This document shows, piece after piece, positions 11,086-23,129 of a stretch of 64,000 bases of DNA (position 1 is the first letter of the stretch; every line of letters begins with the position of its first letter). Position numbers and translations under genes: made by a program. The DNA comes from Dermanyssus gallinae (Eukaryota > Arthropoda > Arachnida > Mesostigmata > Dermanyssidae). Location: positions 69,501-133,500 of the forward strand of contig QVRM01002143.1 of NCBI GenBank assembly GCA_003439945.1, in the 5' to 3' direction. Below the pieces are notes generated by a model, which did no database searches, had not been told where the DNA came from, and saw only the letters and a list, made by a program, of their open reading frames with translations.

Positions 11086-12495
11086 TCATGTGAGAAAGAA
11101 AGCTTTCTTCAGATATGCCAACTGTGCGTGAGCGTGTCGTATTGAATCTTTGTTGTTGAATCCTATTGTTACAATGTGCTGTGGTTGCAAAACGACAGCA
11201 TCATTCGTCGTAGATATAATCGTGGCTGCTAAATGTCTGTGTTTGTGCGTCTTTGTCCGTTGACCAGGCAAACGATATGCAATTTACTCGTAGCTTGCGG
11301 TGCGAAATGGCCTTTACTAGCGGCAGTGACAAGCTTGCCGCCGTCGCCACAGAGCCACGTTCTCAAGCCAACCAACAGCGTAGGCCAATCGTAGCCGGCA
11401 CGCCGCCTTTGATTCTTCGTGCAGCGGCCTTGAAAGGCGGTTGGTTCCTCATCACGGAGCAAACTGGGCCAGCAACAGCCAAGGAAGGAGGGAGGGAGGG
11501 AGAGAGAGAAGCATGAGGCAACGCGGGCGCTCCGAGCTGTTGGCGGCTCGTAGCAAAAAGCCGTGGCAGAGGCGGCGAGAAGCTCGCACTAACTCTCTGC
11601 GAGCCATTTATAAGTGTGCGGAGGAAAGGCACGGTCTGGGTGGGTGTTCCGCTAGAGCAGATGTTGTTGTGACCAATATAAGAGGAGGGAGGCATCATCA
11701 TGCCTGTTGACGGCTGGAGGCTAGCGGCCGCTTGCTTGCTTGCTTCGGTAGTGAGTTCTTCGTTTGGGCGACGCCTGACGGCGGATATGGCTGGTTAGAC
11801 GCCAACGCTGCTGGAACGGCTGCAGTGTTACTGCCCACGTGCCGGTTACTACTGTAGACACTTTCGCAACGCAATGGTGGTAAGCTTGGGGTTCCCTCGC
11901 AGAGAAGGGCCCACGAAAACGCTGTTGTCGTTGTTATCGATGTCGACGTCACTCCCGCTAGCTTGGGAATCGGACAAGCCAGCGAGCGAGTCAGCCAGTC
12001 AGCCAATCGACGGCAGGGAGCACGGCCAAGCGGCATAGATGATATACAAGCGGTAGCGGTCTTGCAACGGTGCCGCCCGTGTGTAAGTGAGGCAGGCGGA
12101 GAAACGGTAAAAGATCAGAGCAAGGGAACGGCAATAGGGGGGGGGGGGTGGCCAGACGAGGCAACGGGAGGCATGCAGGGGCCAAAAGGCAACGGTGGGG
12201 TTCGTTTGGGGCAATATGCCATCGAGGCTAAGCCAACGGCGGCGTACGCGCTACTGTAAGAGTGCAGATGCCGCCCGCCGTTGTCGTTGCGTTGATGCCG
12301 CGGAGGCCACAGCTCGTAGCAACGGCTAGCCACAGCAGTGCTGTCTGTGAGCCGGGGGTGCGACGGGTAACGCAACCCCTTCATACAGATGAAACCTCAC
12401 AATGAACGAGCGGAATGCCAACGTCGGAACAACAGTAGTATAAGGTTGCCGAGCACCATATACGCGTCGTCCCGAGGAGCGAACAGAGACACGAA

Positions 12496-12660
12496 GAAGA
12501 CGACGACGACAAAGACTACAACGACAACAACCTTAACAACAACAACGACGACAACAACAACAACCACCTCAACAACAACAACAACGACGACAACAACAAC
12601 CACCTTAACAACAACAGCGACGACGACCACGACAGCAACAACAGTAGTAACAGCAACAAA
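12496..12660. repeat. Interrupted ACA/CAA/CGA trinucleotide array
   Basis: About 55 near-perfect triplets (ACA, ACG, ACC, TTA) hold register for 165 bases. The plus-strand frame with an ATG at 12389 would give a Thr-rich tract of about 50 residues, as in mucin-like proteins. There is no independent evidence for translation. Confidence 0.9.
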
Positions 12661-12858
12661 CACACCACGAAGAAGAGCGGCACCGATGCGACACAAGTCG
12701 GTAGAGAACGAACGCTGTGGCTGCAAGCAACGGCAAAGGGCGTCCTCGTCATCGGCAGCGGCGGCGTCAGCAGCAGCAACGGCAGCTTCATTAATCTCCT
12801 CCATTTAATATTGCTAACAAGTTGCCACCCTCAGGACTGCAAGCGGGACAGCATGAGC

Positions 12859-12877
12859 GGGGGGGGGGGGGGGGGGG
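12859..12877. repeat. Poly-G run, 19 bases
   Basis: The longest mononucleotide G run in the window. Confidence 0.95.
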
Positions 12878-13965
12878 CACAGACGACGAACGCCCCGCTC
12901 CGCCCCGCTCGGTTCGTGATCTGGAAGCCAGAACCGTCGGCCCTGTAGCGACTACGTCCGCCACTCGCTGCACCCGTGTCTGTTATTCCCACTGCTCGGT
13001 GGGCTCCGCCGCCGTTTCGGCCGGCGTTGTTTTTGTGCTTGTTGTTGTTTCTCGACAACTTCGACTACCACCGCTGCTGCTACGACTGGCGTTGCGACTA
13101 TTACCAGATGCGTGTGGCCTCTTGGCCCGTTCGTCCGTCCGTCTCTCTCCATCCATGACTGGCGGCCGCTTGAATCGGAATCTGCTTTCGCGGTGGTTCT
13201 CGATACGAACGAACGAGCGTGGCAGCGAGAACGAACGAAGTGCAAGATCAGCTGAGCTGAGCTGATGAGGGCGACCTCCAACCCTATCTGCTGATCTACA
13301 AACGGAAAAAGCAGTTTATTGCCCAGTCTCGTTGCCCAGCCCCTACTACGGGCTAGCTGGCTCTGTGTGTGTGTGCGTGTGTATGCGGCTGAAATTGCCA
13401 GCCGGCATACGCCAGCGTGTTTGCCGCCACATCGTAATCTGTCTGCTCATTCAGCACCCCAGAAGAAAGCTAGCAAGCCAGCAGTCGTCAGGAGTTCCAC
13501 AAGGTTTACAGTAGTGCATTGGCATGCGTGCAATGCGTGCTAATGACTAGACGTGCATGCTGTAATATGATTAGGTCATTTACCTGAACTTGATGACATA
13601 GGTTCACTCAAATCACTTGCGTCGTGGGCCGGCAACAAATCATCTTGTATTAGCTATATACATATTAATGTCTTTGTTCATAATTGTTCACATTATATAT
13701 ATAGAAAATATTGTGATGATTTATTAATCATTTACATGCACACTCGGCAGTGCTCGCCTTAATAAAAATGGTGGTAAAAAGGTGTCACGTGAAGTTAAGA
13801 GTCAGTTGTCCGTATCCTTGCTTGATGGTAGCCCCCGCTCTTATGGACCCGGTGCGAGCGGTATATCCTCAAGGTTCCTTGCAAAGTTAAAACGGTGAGA
13901 TCCATAAGATTCCTCTTCGTGACGCCGAGCCCCTTTCAACCCGAGGATAGGTTAGGATTAGGTGT

Positions 13966-14388
13966 GTGATCATACCTCACGACGATCACAGTGATGACGA
14001 TTTGATTCTTGTGACGGAACGTGGACTGCTCGGTGCCGCGGAGTTCAATCTAATTGGTGCGAATTGTGGTGCCAATTGTAGAAGTGTCACTCGTACGTGG
14101 GCCATTTTGCCCACACTTACGATGGCTGACTCTCGATGGCCCACTCGTGCACACGCGCGTACGCAGATCGGTTTACGTCGCGCGCTCATATCGTCGCAAC
14201 ATCGTTCAGCGACTCACAAAGTGACTGAAGGGTCGCGTTCTCCCACTCTCGCGTTTGTTCGAGAGTTCGAGGCCACTTGGGCTGAATTCAGCTGTAATAC
14301 ATTGTTTAATGACCAGATTGTTTTCTCTCCGAAAGGCTTGTCTGCTCTCGTGGCGCGCCGGGCCGGCCGGCGGCCCAAATTCGAGTAG
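13966..14388 (+). CDS. Unrecognised 140-codon open frame
   Basis: The frame is open from a GTG at 13966 to a TAG at 14388. The first in-frame ATG is at 14119 (MADSRWPTRAHARTQIGLRR). Codons look plausible for a gene, with mixed G/C endings and few rare codons. The sequence ends in a basic, GC-rich tail (ARRAGRRPKFE). I see no known domain, signal peptide or membrane segment. The reverse strand is open over only half this length. It could be an exon or a chance frame in a GC-rich flank. Confidence 0.25.
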   Translation: MIIPHDDHSDDDLILVTERGLLGAAEFNLIGANCGANCRSVTRTWAILPTLTMADSRWPTRAHARTQIGLRRALISSQHRSATHKVTEGSRSPTLAFVREFEATWAEFSCNTLFNDQIVFSPKGLSALVARRAGRRPKFE

Positions 14389-14389
14389 C

Positions 14390-16700
14390 TAGCTCGGTGA
14401 TGATGATAGCCCTTTTCATCGTCGAGTCGTCATGTTTACTGCGCGACTACGCTGTTGACTTGATGCTGAACCGACATGCTGACGCTGCTATGAATATCTC
14501 CCCTCGTTCTCATTTCTCCATTGGCCTTCTCATTTGGCTTTGCGCTCTTTCCCATCGCCGCACGCGCTGCAATGTTTCTGTCTCGTTCCTCGCAGTCGAG
14601 CGTATTCCTGCTTGGAAGTTGCGAAACCCACTCTTGAAAGAACGACAAGACCGACAAGGGTCCTCGACTTCGAATTGTGTGTGTTTTTTTTGAAGAGTTT
14701 AGGATTCGCTTCCGTGACCGGACATTTCTGTACGCGTGCATATAGACGATATACATACGTCTCCGAGTTTGCCAGCGCAGCTACGATGGTGCAATGCGAA
14801 AAAAAAAAGACTGCGAGCAACAAGCAATAATGAGGTGGGGGAGGAGATGCAAAGGACAACTAACGAAACTAAACTGGGCTTTAGAGAAAAGAGCGTACGC
14901 GAGCACACACATAATTGTACGTATATATATATATATATATATACAAGAAAAGATTTAGAAGAAAATTAGATTTTTATAGCGTTGCGCAGTGTGAGGCTAG
15001 GCGGAGAGCGTTCAGCGGAGTGGACAGCCGCCCTAAAGTAGTTAGGTTTGTGCGACGCCGTGAAACGAAGCTCAAGGCACGCTGTGCGCCTCCCTTCCCG
15101 AGCAGGGTTTCGATTGTTAAAATTCTCAACCGTAACAAGTTGCTGTCGCAAGAAGCCTAGATCGGAGAGGATCTAGGACGTCGTAAGAGCGATTGTTGCT
15201 GCGCAAGGCCAGACCTCGCGCTTCGCCGCTGCAACAGAGCAGATTGGCTGCGTCTGTGTACACGTCCGTGTACGGGACATACGGAGCAGGCGGAGCGAAT
15301 CTGACGACTCAATCAGTTCCACAGTGGCGGTGGTAACTACGACGACGACGACGACAACAGCAACAACAACAACAACATACAACAAAACCAACACTAACAC
15401 CACTATAACGGCATCAGGAATACCAACAGCAATACTAGCACAACAATCACAACAACAGCGGTAACAACGACCCCAGCAAAATAAGAGCAACACCTGTGAC
15501 AACCTCTAATAATTGCAGCTAACAGTCAAGGCCACAACACAACAAGGTCGACCGCTTGTGAAATGTCAATATCGGTGGGTAAACCAGCAGCGGCTGTGGC
15601 GGGGGCTGTCCACATCTGTGCATCGTGTGTCTTCTTCGTGTAACGAAGGAGCATCAGTAGCAGCAGTAGCCCTAGCAGCAGCAGCGGTCCAAGTACACGA
15701 GCTAGGGGCCAACCATTAGCCCCAACGAGCGAGACCCACCTAAGGTGTGTGGGGCCCCCAGCCGACGGCCCCTAGAACTGCTTGATTTCCTTCTTCATTC
15801 GGTGGAGATCGGGCGGGGCGAGCGCGCGTGTTGTAGTCGTCGCAGGAGGCTTGCTGCCCTGCGCCCCGTACCCTATCCCATCTCGTCGCCGAAACGACGA
15901 CGACGACGACGACGCACAGACGGCGAACGAACCCGAAGCTTACTGACTGGTGAACCAATGGGGACGTTGGGACGGGACGGGACGTTGGAACAGGGAGGGC
16001 ATGGGACGGCCATCAAGACCACCGCCACCCCCGCTTCGGACGTTGCCGCCGCCGCTGCTGCTGCTACGGCCAGTGCCGCTGCCTTCAGCGGGCGCCGCGG
16101 CTGCTGCTGCAGGGTCGCGTCCCGCAAGCGTCCCGAATCGAATTAAAGCCAATCTAAATCTTGTTTAAAATCTGCTCGCGAGCTGCCGAGAGCGAACGAG
16201 CGAGGTACGAGCACAAGCGAAGCTGCTTGTCGTCGTCGTGGTCGTTGTCGCTGTCTTCGTCGTCGTCGTTGCCGTTTCTGCTATTAGCATATGCAAACAT
16301 CATCTAGCTAAACAGGCAGTCTGCAAAGCGAAATAGAACGAGGAGAAGCATGAGAAGGCGTAGCAGGCAGACGGGCGGGCGGGGCGCGGGCGTTCAGGCA
16401 GGAGAATCCGGAGTACGAAGCACGGATAGGGTCGTCGAATCTAAGCGAGCCAGCTGCACACCGCTCGGTACGACAGACGGAAAAGATACTACTAGTCTAG
16501 AAGTAGTGGTAATAGCAATAGTAGTAGTAGTAGTAGTCGTAGAAGTCGTGATAGTAGTCGCTCACACGCTCGCGGTTGAGAGTTTTAAGCGAAGCCGCTT
16601 TTGCGGCCCGTCCGCCATTTCTACGCGTGCTTTACGCTCGTTGCTGCTGCTGCTACTGCTACTGTCGATGCCGTCTTAAGACCAGATATATGGACAGACT
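14390..16700. other. GC-rich low-complexity block 3
   Basis: Holds (TA)n at 14925-14943, GAC/CAA triplets at 15338-15380, GAC repeats at 15896-15915, GCC/GCT repeats at 16040-16110, GTC/GTT at 16229-16275 and GTA at 16503-16550. Frames follow the repeats. I see no gene I can support. Confidence 0.5.
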
Positions 16701-17354
16701 GACAGAAAGAGAAGGATTGGGAGATACTTAAGAGGAGCAAAAAAAACGAAGACGGACACACAAATAGGGAGGGAGAAACTTGGTGGTGGACTTGCTTGGT
16801 AGACGAGCGGACGGAAACGACCTGCTAGAGAACACTACGAGAACACCCACGACGGACCGCGCTCACCGAACGCACATAAAAAGATTGCTTTTCTCCTAAG
16901 AAGCGACCAAGTGACTAAAGCTGAAGACAATGGAAAATAGGGTAAGGGCAGGGCAGAGCGCTCGGGGTCGATCTGAAATGACCAGGTCACCTGCAACGAT
17001 CTGTAGCTTGTTCCTCTGCCGCGGCACGGCCCATGCAATGGATTATATTGCCAGAAACAAGTCAACATACGTTCTACACGCATAGGCTTGGTTACTCGAC
17101 GTGCTTTGCCGTGTTTGATATAACCCGACGATGCGTACTGAGGTAGAATCTAACATAACATTAAGGCACGTATCTTTTTTTTTGTAACATATTCATACTG
17201 TGGTAACAATGGGGTTATTCCTCACTAGCTGAGTGATACGATAACCAAAGGCAAGGTTCACAGTATGGTGGACTTAAGACCACGCGTTCGGGTAGCTATC
17301 TGTAAACTGAGTACATCTTTCGTGGGGTCTCGTTTAAGGGCGGCGCATACACTA
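16701..17354. other. Intergenic sequence
   Basis: GC content falls off to the right. I see no supported gene. Confidence 0.4.
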
Positions 17355-17768
17355 GAATGTTTGAAGCAGCATATTACAATACTTAAATTCAGGTGGCAAA
17401 TGAGAGTCCTGATGACGTAAGAGGGAGGGGGGAAACACGTATTTGCCCAGGGTAGTGTGCAAATGCAAATGATCCACCGATGCTGCATCTTTGTGGGGCA
17501 AAGAGCATGGGAGGATGTCCTCTCCTGGGCACCAAGTTTTTGGCATTACGTAGTGTAGCTTTTTAAAAATGTCATACGCAGAAACTTTAATGGCACGGTC
17601 TAGGTACGTCTTGGCTTGTTGAAGTTTTGCTCGATGTTTAACATATAGCTGCATTATGTCATTTTGTACAAAGTTCACTACACTGAAATACCAGAATGTC
17701 CAGAGCCAGTTTTGCCAGGCTAGATTTATGTGTACGCCATAAAAACAGCTAAAAGCGTTCGTCTGCCA
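17355..17768 (-). CDS. Unrecognised open frame, possible exon or decayed gene
   Basis: A minus-strand frame stays open for about 137 codons, from just after a TAA near 17771 to a stop at 17352-17354. It has no good ATG start; a GTG at 17678 or an ATG (IMQLYVKH) at about 17654 is possible. The N-terminal part is aromatic and hydrophobic (CFYGVHINLAWQNWLWTFWY), possibly one membrane segment. It is followed by a helical basic stretch (KHRAKLQQAKTYLDRAIKVS) and a Pro/His-rich end with Cys (KTWCPGEDILPCSLPHKD). The AT-rich setting makes an open frame of this length less expected by chance. I cannot name it; it may be a transposon remnant. Confidence 0.3.
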
Positions 17769-17770
17769 TT

Positions 17771-18660
17771 ACTTTTTACATGTGTTTTATAATAAAGATT
17801 ATCGGTCGTGCTACCCGGTCTACCCGTAACTAATTCGCTGCTATTCTATCAGAGGTTAAGGGTACATTTAAGCGGGCACGTCCATACTGTCAGCAGTTTT
17901 CAAGGGATATTTTAAGGTTTGTTTGCTCAGGTTGGCACAACATTCTCACTCGTTTCTTCGTAACTGCTCACCTGTCGTCGAACTCACTGACACTTGTGGT
18001 CTATAATTAGTCTTTATAACTCTTCCTATATCTATATATATAGCCAAGGAGCCTCATGACTAAACATGAACTCGCACAACCGTTGCTGTATTTTTTATAT
18101 TGCGTTATTGTTCATCGTATGGTTATGCTTTTGAGATATTGGGTATAAAAGTTAATAAAATATTTTTTCTTTTTTTTTCGAATTTTCTTCTAAACGACCG
18201 TGTCGCACGCCACACATCTTTTCGATGCCGGGCAACAACACCGGTGTCACGATTTTTTTAGTAATATCACTCTCACTCCGAAATAAGACTTCTCATAGAC
18301 CATGTTTCATTAGAAAAAATATTTACTTTAACAAGCTCTGTAATTCCCTACGTCTTGTAAAATTTTCTGGGAGACTCTATATTTAATTAATTAACACGTT
18401 ATGCGGAAAATTTCTGTAAAATAAGGGACCTACTCACCAGCTATCCCCGCATTACTAGAGGAAGGACAAAATAGGCGTTAGCGTTCGTAGCCTTACTAAG
18501 GTTTTCATCTGTCGTGAAAGAGCGAAGCTCTGCAACTGTGCGTATAAATACGCAAAAATCCAAGAGATCAACTGGCGACACCCAACAGCTAAAATTTAGA
18601 GAAACTCTTAGTCGACTCAGCTGTGCGGATCTTCATAAGAGCGCGTGTCCTAATATGACT
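17771..18660. other. AT-rich intergenic sequence
   Basis: I see no gene. A short (TA) tract lies near 18032-18042. Confidence 0.5.
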
Positions 18661-18689
18661 TACATTTTTCATATTTTTTTATTATTTAT

Positions 18690-18960
18690 TATTTAATCAC
18701 ATTTCGGTATTGTTAATTGCATTACACGCGTTCATGAAGTCTCGGAAATGGCATTCGTTTCCGTTAATCTTGGACATATATTGAATATGTTGTATATGCA
18801 TCTTCGGAAAATCCGACATGTTTCATGATGATGTGTAGTACAGAGGAAGCCGCAAAATGTGTAGCAACACTCAAGGAAAGGCTTATGGAACCCAGTGCGA
18901 TGGCACAGTTTAGGGTGGAATTCATGGATGAAATAGCGGGTGAGAACGTGACGCTGCTCC
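18690..18960 (-). repeat. Unassigned interspersed repeat, copy 1
   Basis: This stretch shares order and sequence with 49235-49440: TTTCGGTATTGTTAATT, then TTCCGTTAATCTTGGACATA, then TGCATCTTCGGAAAAT or close. It also shares its later part with 43005-43140 and 43160-43430 (CGACATGTTTCAT, then a CAGAGGAAGCCGCA-like block, then GCGATGGCACAGTTTAGG). Read on the minus strand it has a Cys/His-rich frame: KLCHRTGFHKP, ECCYTFCGFLC, HHHETC. It is probably an old mobile element of unknown type. Confidence 0.7.
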
Positions 18961-18969
18961 AAGAGTGAT

Positions 18970-19550
18970 TCCATCCATGTATTGTCCAACATTACCGGTG
19001 TTTTGTAGAACGCTTCTGGCACTTCTCTCATCTGCTCGGTGATGCGATAGTCGGAAGATAAAAGCGGTTTACCAGATCCTCGATGAACGGCGTCGTCCTC
19101 GACAGACTATAGGTTATCCTGTTTTGTGCGTTTCTAGGGACGCCTCGTTTTTTGGGAATTATCTAATTTATAGTCGCTAGGGCGGTATTTTGCATTATAC
19201 GGACCATTGTACGGACGCTTTGCCAATCCATAAGGGCAAGGCGTTGCCTTGTACACATCTTAACCAATTACTCAGCCGTGCAAACGATTTGGCGTAGATT
19301 ACGCGCGTGGAACAGTATGAGCGCATTTCCAGCGTAATGGTGCTGAAAAAGAGAGAACTTGGGCTATCCTATTATTTTTTGTTACCTACGTGTGGAGTGT
19401 TTTAGCAGTCAACAGTTGCTACGTTCACAATGCTAGCACAAAGTATGACTATTATCACTCTGCAAAAGAAACAAATAAAGTTTTCGTTCTTGGTCCCCTT
19501 TTATACTAAATATACGTTTTTGCTGTATTCCATTATGTTTAATGAATGTT
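18970..19550. other. Intergenic sequence
   Basis: I see no gene. A TAT trinucleotide run at 19556-19570 adjoins the LINE that follows. Confidence 0.45.
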
Positions 19551-19555
19551 TGATT

Positions 19556-19570
19556 ATTATTATTATTATT
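19556..19570. repeat. (TTA)n at the 3' end of LINE copy A2
   Basis: In the LINE's orientation this is a run of TAA units after its 3' UTR, and a similar run lies beyond its 5' end at 21144-21157. Short tandem repeats at the 3' end are common in several non-LTR clades. A TAA microsatellite as the insertion target is the alternative. Confidence 0.6.
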
Positions 19571-19623
19571 AAATTATAACAATTGTGAGGTATGAACCAG
19601 GTTCATCCTGCTTTGTCCCCTTG

Positions 19624-21140
19624 TCAGTTCATTGCGCCTATGATTGAAGCCACGTTCCCACTATAAACGGCCAAAGACATCATCTGTCTCAAAAACATGG
19701 CCTCGCGTCGATCACCCCTAACGTCTTCTATGCGTTTTCCGATATCTTTCAGGATTTTCGCTGTACCTGTGCTGATGGGGCCAAGTGTCTCCAATGTAAT
19801 AGGCACATAGTGGTAGCCTTCTGATCGCTCGAGATGCTTCCTTTGTTTTTCAGAATCCGCGCGCTCTGCTACCCATCCAGATTTGACTGCGCTGTGACAT
19901 AAATACGGCAAGGCCGCCGTGTATGAAACCGTAACATCCCATACAAGGTTTTTCCGTGTGACCATAGCGGGATGGTGACCCCGTCAGATAGCAGCTCATT
20001 GCTGCCAATAAGACCCTTCGGCTCGGGTGTAGATGGTATCCCTGCCCTTCTAAGACCTCTTCGTACTATGGTGTTGAGTTCAGCGTGTCTTGTGAGTCTG
20101 CCGGGACTTTTTAGACAGCTTAACGGGTGTAGACCGTCAGAGTCGACAGGTTGGCCGCATGGCAGACAAGAAAGGGGCTGGCAGACGGGGGCGCCCATCC
20201 TAAGGGCTGACACCATGCGGAAGGAGTTTAGGTCCAGCATGGTGCCTAGCTGACGGGAGGGAAGCGCTTGAAGCCAGCCCCCGCTGAAGGGATCTTGAGC
20301 CGCTAGAAAGATGGCACGCTCTCTTGCTGATGTTAGGCTATTTATTATATCTCGTGCGGACTTCTTAGTTTTGTAAGCGTCAAGAAGTTTTTGACTCACG
20401 TGCTCTCTCAAAGGGCCGGGATCGAGTTGAATCCTGATTGTGGTGTCTGCTACCATAGTTGTCTTTTTTAGTTCAAGCTTTGCTTCCTCGCCAATGAGTG
20501 ATTCCGCCAGGGAGCCAAATTGATTCAGGAAAGCAGCGTAGCACACTGCAGCTAGATCCGTAGCTTTTCTTATTCCAAGACCTCCATTGCCGATGGGGAG
20601 GCTAGCTCTGCCACATGTTTCCTTCTAAGTTAATGTTTAGTATCTCACTTAGAATGTCTCTAGTGGTCTCGTCGTAGGCTGCAAAATCTTCCATATAATT
20701 CAGAGTCTGACTTGTTCGTAGCATGTAGACAAATCTTGGTGAACCAAGACTGTGTCCCCATAGGCACAGAGCCAGCGGGTGCATACTTGTCAGTCGTGGG
20801 CGGATCTTTAACAGGGTCTCTCGTCTAGCATCGAGAGCGCGTGCAATTCTTTCGGGCATTACGGAAGAACCTAGAACATTTAAGCTACCCTTAGTTACAC
20901 GAGATATTCCGGGAAGTGCTTCCATGATTGCTTGTATAGCTTGCGCTTGATCTTGAGGAGTACCTCCGACAGCTAAAACTTAGCATTTGGCCGCGTTGAA
21001 GGTCAGTCCTCCCGCTTCCTCGAAGTTTAATATAGTCTGCAAATCTCTTGCCACGACATTCGCGGGACCTCCCAAGACAGCTTCGTCTAGATACCAGACA
21101 TTAAAAAGGCTCCGTAGGCATGATACAAGATCAGAAATGC
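19624..21140 (-). pseudogene. LINE group A, copy 2: RT palm end plus conserved C-terminal domain
   Basis: The minus strand reads, in order, DLVSCLRSLFNVWYLDEAV (21140-21080), LNFEEAGGLTFNAAKC followed by a stop at about 20980, and then ALPGISRVTKGSLNVLGS. After a frameshift near 20615, LPIGNGGLGIRKATDLAA leads to a 225-codon frame. That frame contains FSGGWLQALPSRQLGTML, MGAPVCQPLSCLPCGQPVD, a GLHPLSCLKSPGRLTRH Cys/His block and EPKGLIGSNELLSDG. After a second frameshift near 19960 it ends LVWDVTVSY, TLETLGPI and YSGNVASIIGAMN. This layout matches the long C-terminal domain of a widespread group of invertebrate non-LTR RT proteins. The catalytic YLDD is changed to YLDE at 21082-21093. With a stop and two shifts it is inactive and 5'-truncated. 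Confidence 0.85.
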
Positions 21141-21159
21141 CGACTATTATTATTATTGG

Positions 21160-22075
21160 TGCCCAAACATTTTATCACCATGATGCTGTGTGGGACACCT
21201 TTCATTTTAGTGACGAATGTGTGTTCACATTTGTGTGAGGGTTAACTGACAGCTTTATAAGAATCATTTTGGCATGCACTGCGTCTATTTTGTCTGTCTG
21301 CTGAACAGCAGAACTCTGGTTGTAGTCTTTCTGCACGTAATGTTGCGTTAAAACAGGAGAAAGTCTCGCTACGCGTCTGCGGCGTTCGCCTAGGCAACTC
21401 TAACCATCGCAGCTATAGTGTGTGTCTGTCTTAATTACCTCTATTTTAAACCGCAATAAAAAGATACCCGTGTGGTTAAAATGGCAAAAACTCTGCTGTT
21501 TGAACAAATATATCGTAATTGCTACCACCAGTATATCTGCAGCTTTTGTGTGTGAAGGGTTAGCAGCGTGCATACTTTCGTCCTCGAAACCAATGGGCAA
21601 AAGCACGATTGGGCTTGGTCTGCAATGTCAGAGGCATTGTGGCGCTAGGACACGGCTTCAAGCAGATAAAATAACTCTATGGCATAAAACTGTAACGGCG
21701 CGATTGCAGGAAAATACCAGCGCAAGAGCTGCTAACCGAATGACGTCAATATTTGAAGGATTTGTTGGGTTGTTCTCTGTCGGTTGCGGCCGCCGAATAA
21801 ACGAGTGGGCTAGACGATAACTGCGTATGACGATATCGCAGCATTTCTGCAGCAAACAGTTCAAAGTCTAAGAAGAAGAAACGGGTTAGACCGAGAGTAG
21901 CAACGACGACAGTCGAAAATGTCGCCCCACACTGTTGAGAAGTTCGGCTCACCATAGCTTGTACAGCAGCTGCTCATACTGGATGACAGTCAACAACTGC
22001 ATCGACTCAAATACTCAAAATAAAATAGTGCAGGCTTAATACATAGTTTGCTGTAGTGCCTAACACGGCCGATTT
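21160..22075. other. Intergenic sequence
   Basis: A 132-codon plus-strand frame (21422-21820) and opposing shorter frames show no known domain. I see no gene I can support. Confidence 0.4.
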
Positions 22076-22425
22076 TCAACCTTTAGGGCGACAAGAGCAG
22101 GAGCAAGGACAGGAGGGGACGACCAAACGTAAGGCCTCTTCGACCTTGGAGAACACGGCTCTGGCGTAGAACACGGAGCATTGACCCCTTAAACAAAGGG
22201 CCTGAGCCTGAAGTTCAGAGGAGAAACGAGAGGAAGTGAACAGACGGATATTCAAAATGTAGTCTCCGTTGCCTTGTTTGCCCTTTGGTATTTGATGCGG
22301 TTTGCCAGGGAGCCTGGCCAGCCGCTCCAACCCGGTGCCGGTTTGCCGATGCTAAAGAGGAAGGTGGAGAGAGGAAAAAGAAGAATCTCACAAGAAACTA
22401 AATTAAGCGCTGAACAATAGCCTAC

Positions 22426-22657
22426 GTCGGACAAAGATTTCTCGTCTCCGTATGACCTACGCTGGCTGTCCCGTGCTTTTCCCGCCTGGCCGTCCGAGAG
22501 GGCGAACTCGACGTCCTCGTCGCCTGATGACGATGGTGGTAGTGGGCAGCCCGCTGGGCGCTTGCGGGGGTGTTTGATGATTCGTATGGGTTTAGTTTGC
22601 TGCCCCGGCGGCTGGTCGGTCGTCCCCGGTCGCTTTTTGGACGGTTGCGGAAGTTCC
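22426..22657 (-). CDS. Candidate internal exon, basic then acidic protein segment
   Basis: On the minus strand an acceptor-like GGGCCTCTAG precedes 22657, and a donor (TCCGAC then GTAGGC) follows 22426. Between them one frame is fully open: ELPQPSKKRPGTTDQPPGQQ, then a basic KPIRIIKHPRKRPAG, then SSSGDEDVEFALSDGQ and QRRSYGDEKSLSDV. The charge pattern, low-complexity Ser/Asp stretch and nuclear-localisation-like KHPRKRP suggest a disordered region of a nuclear protein. The other minus-strand frames lack such structure. The frame also continues past the donor to 22252 as a hydrophobic, less convincing sequence. Neighbouring exons were not found. Confidence 0.4.
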
Positions 22658-22659
22658 CT

Positions 22660-23100
22660 AGAGGCCCTTTTGTTTTAAGACTATTACTCCCCTGCGTCCG
22701 GATGAGAAAGGATCTTAACCGATTGGGAGCGGTCGTGTGTTACCGGGAGACGACCAAGAAGAATGAAGTGTGTGGAGGTGACAACACTGTTCGAAAACAT
22801 TGCAAAGGCTAGCCTGAACAGTGAACCGAACACTGGGTCAGGTCGACGATGGCAACGACAACCACGATATACAGCTGCTTTGCGGTCCGCCTGGTGTACT
22901 ATATCTCAAGGCGATCGAAAGGAAGGGAGAAAGATAGAGAGCGATAGATGTAGAGTAAACTATCAGCGGAAGGCAAACAGGCGCGGTGATCGCAAACAGG
23001 GCCGGGAAGGGACGCCCTATGACACAGGGGTCGGACGTCGAGAAACTCATCAAAGAATCCTACGGCCTCCGCCCGCGTCGATACGGCGCATGCCCGAGAT
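22660..23100. other. GC-rich flank without a supported gene
   Basis: Plus-strand frames at 22570-22812 and 22763-23113 overlap open minus-strand frames. I see no domain or splice pattern. Confidence 0.35.
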
Positions 23101-23129
23101 GATAGAATTTTGATGGAAGATGAACTCGG

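Larger units (their letters stand above)
11090..13550. other. GC-rich low-complexity block 2
   Basis: The block contains a G12 run (12137-12148), an ACA/CGA-type array (12496-12660), a G19 run (12859-12877), a GT-rich tract (13358-13380) and a GA tract near 11488-11515. Frames are open on both strands. The plus frame through the array would encode poly-Thr, the minus frame poly-Val, so none can be chosen. Confidence 0.5.

Noticed and set aside
13247..13266. Palindrome ATCAGCTGAGCTGAGCTGAT as a regulatory element
   Set aside because: It is an AGCTG repeat with mismatches at the centre and has no other support.
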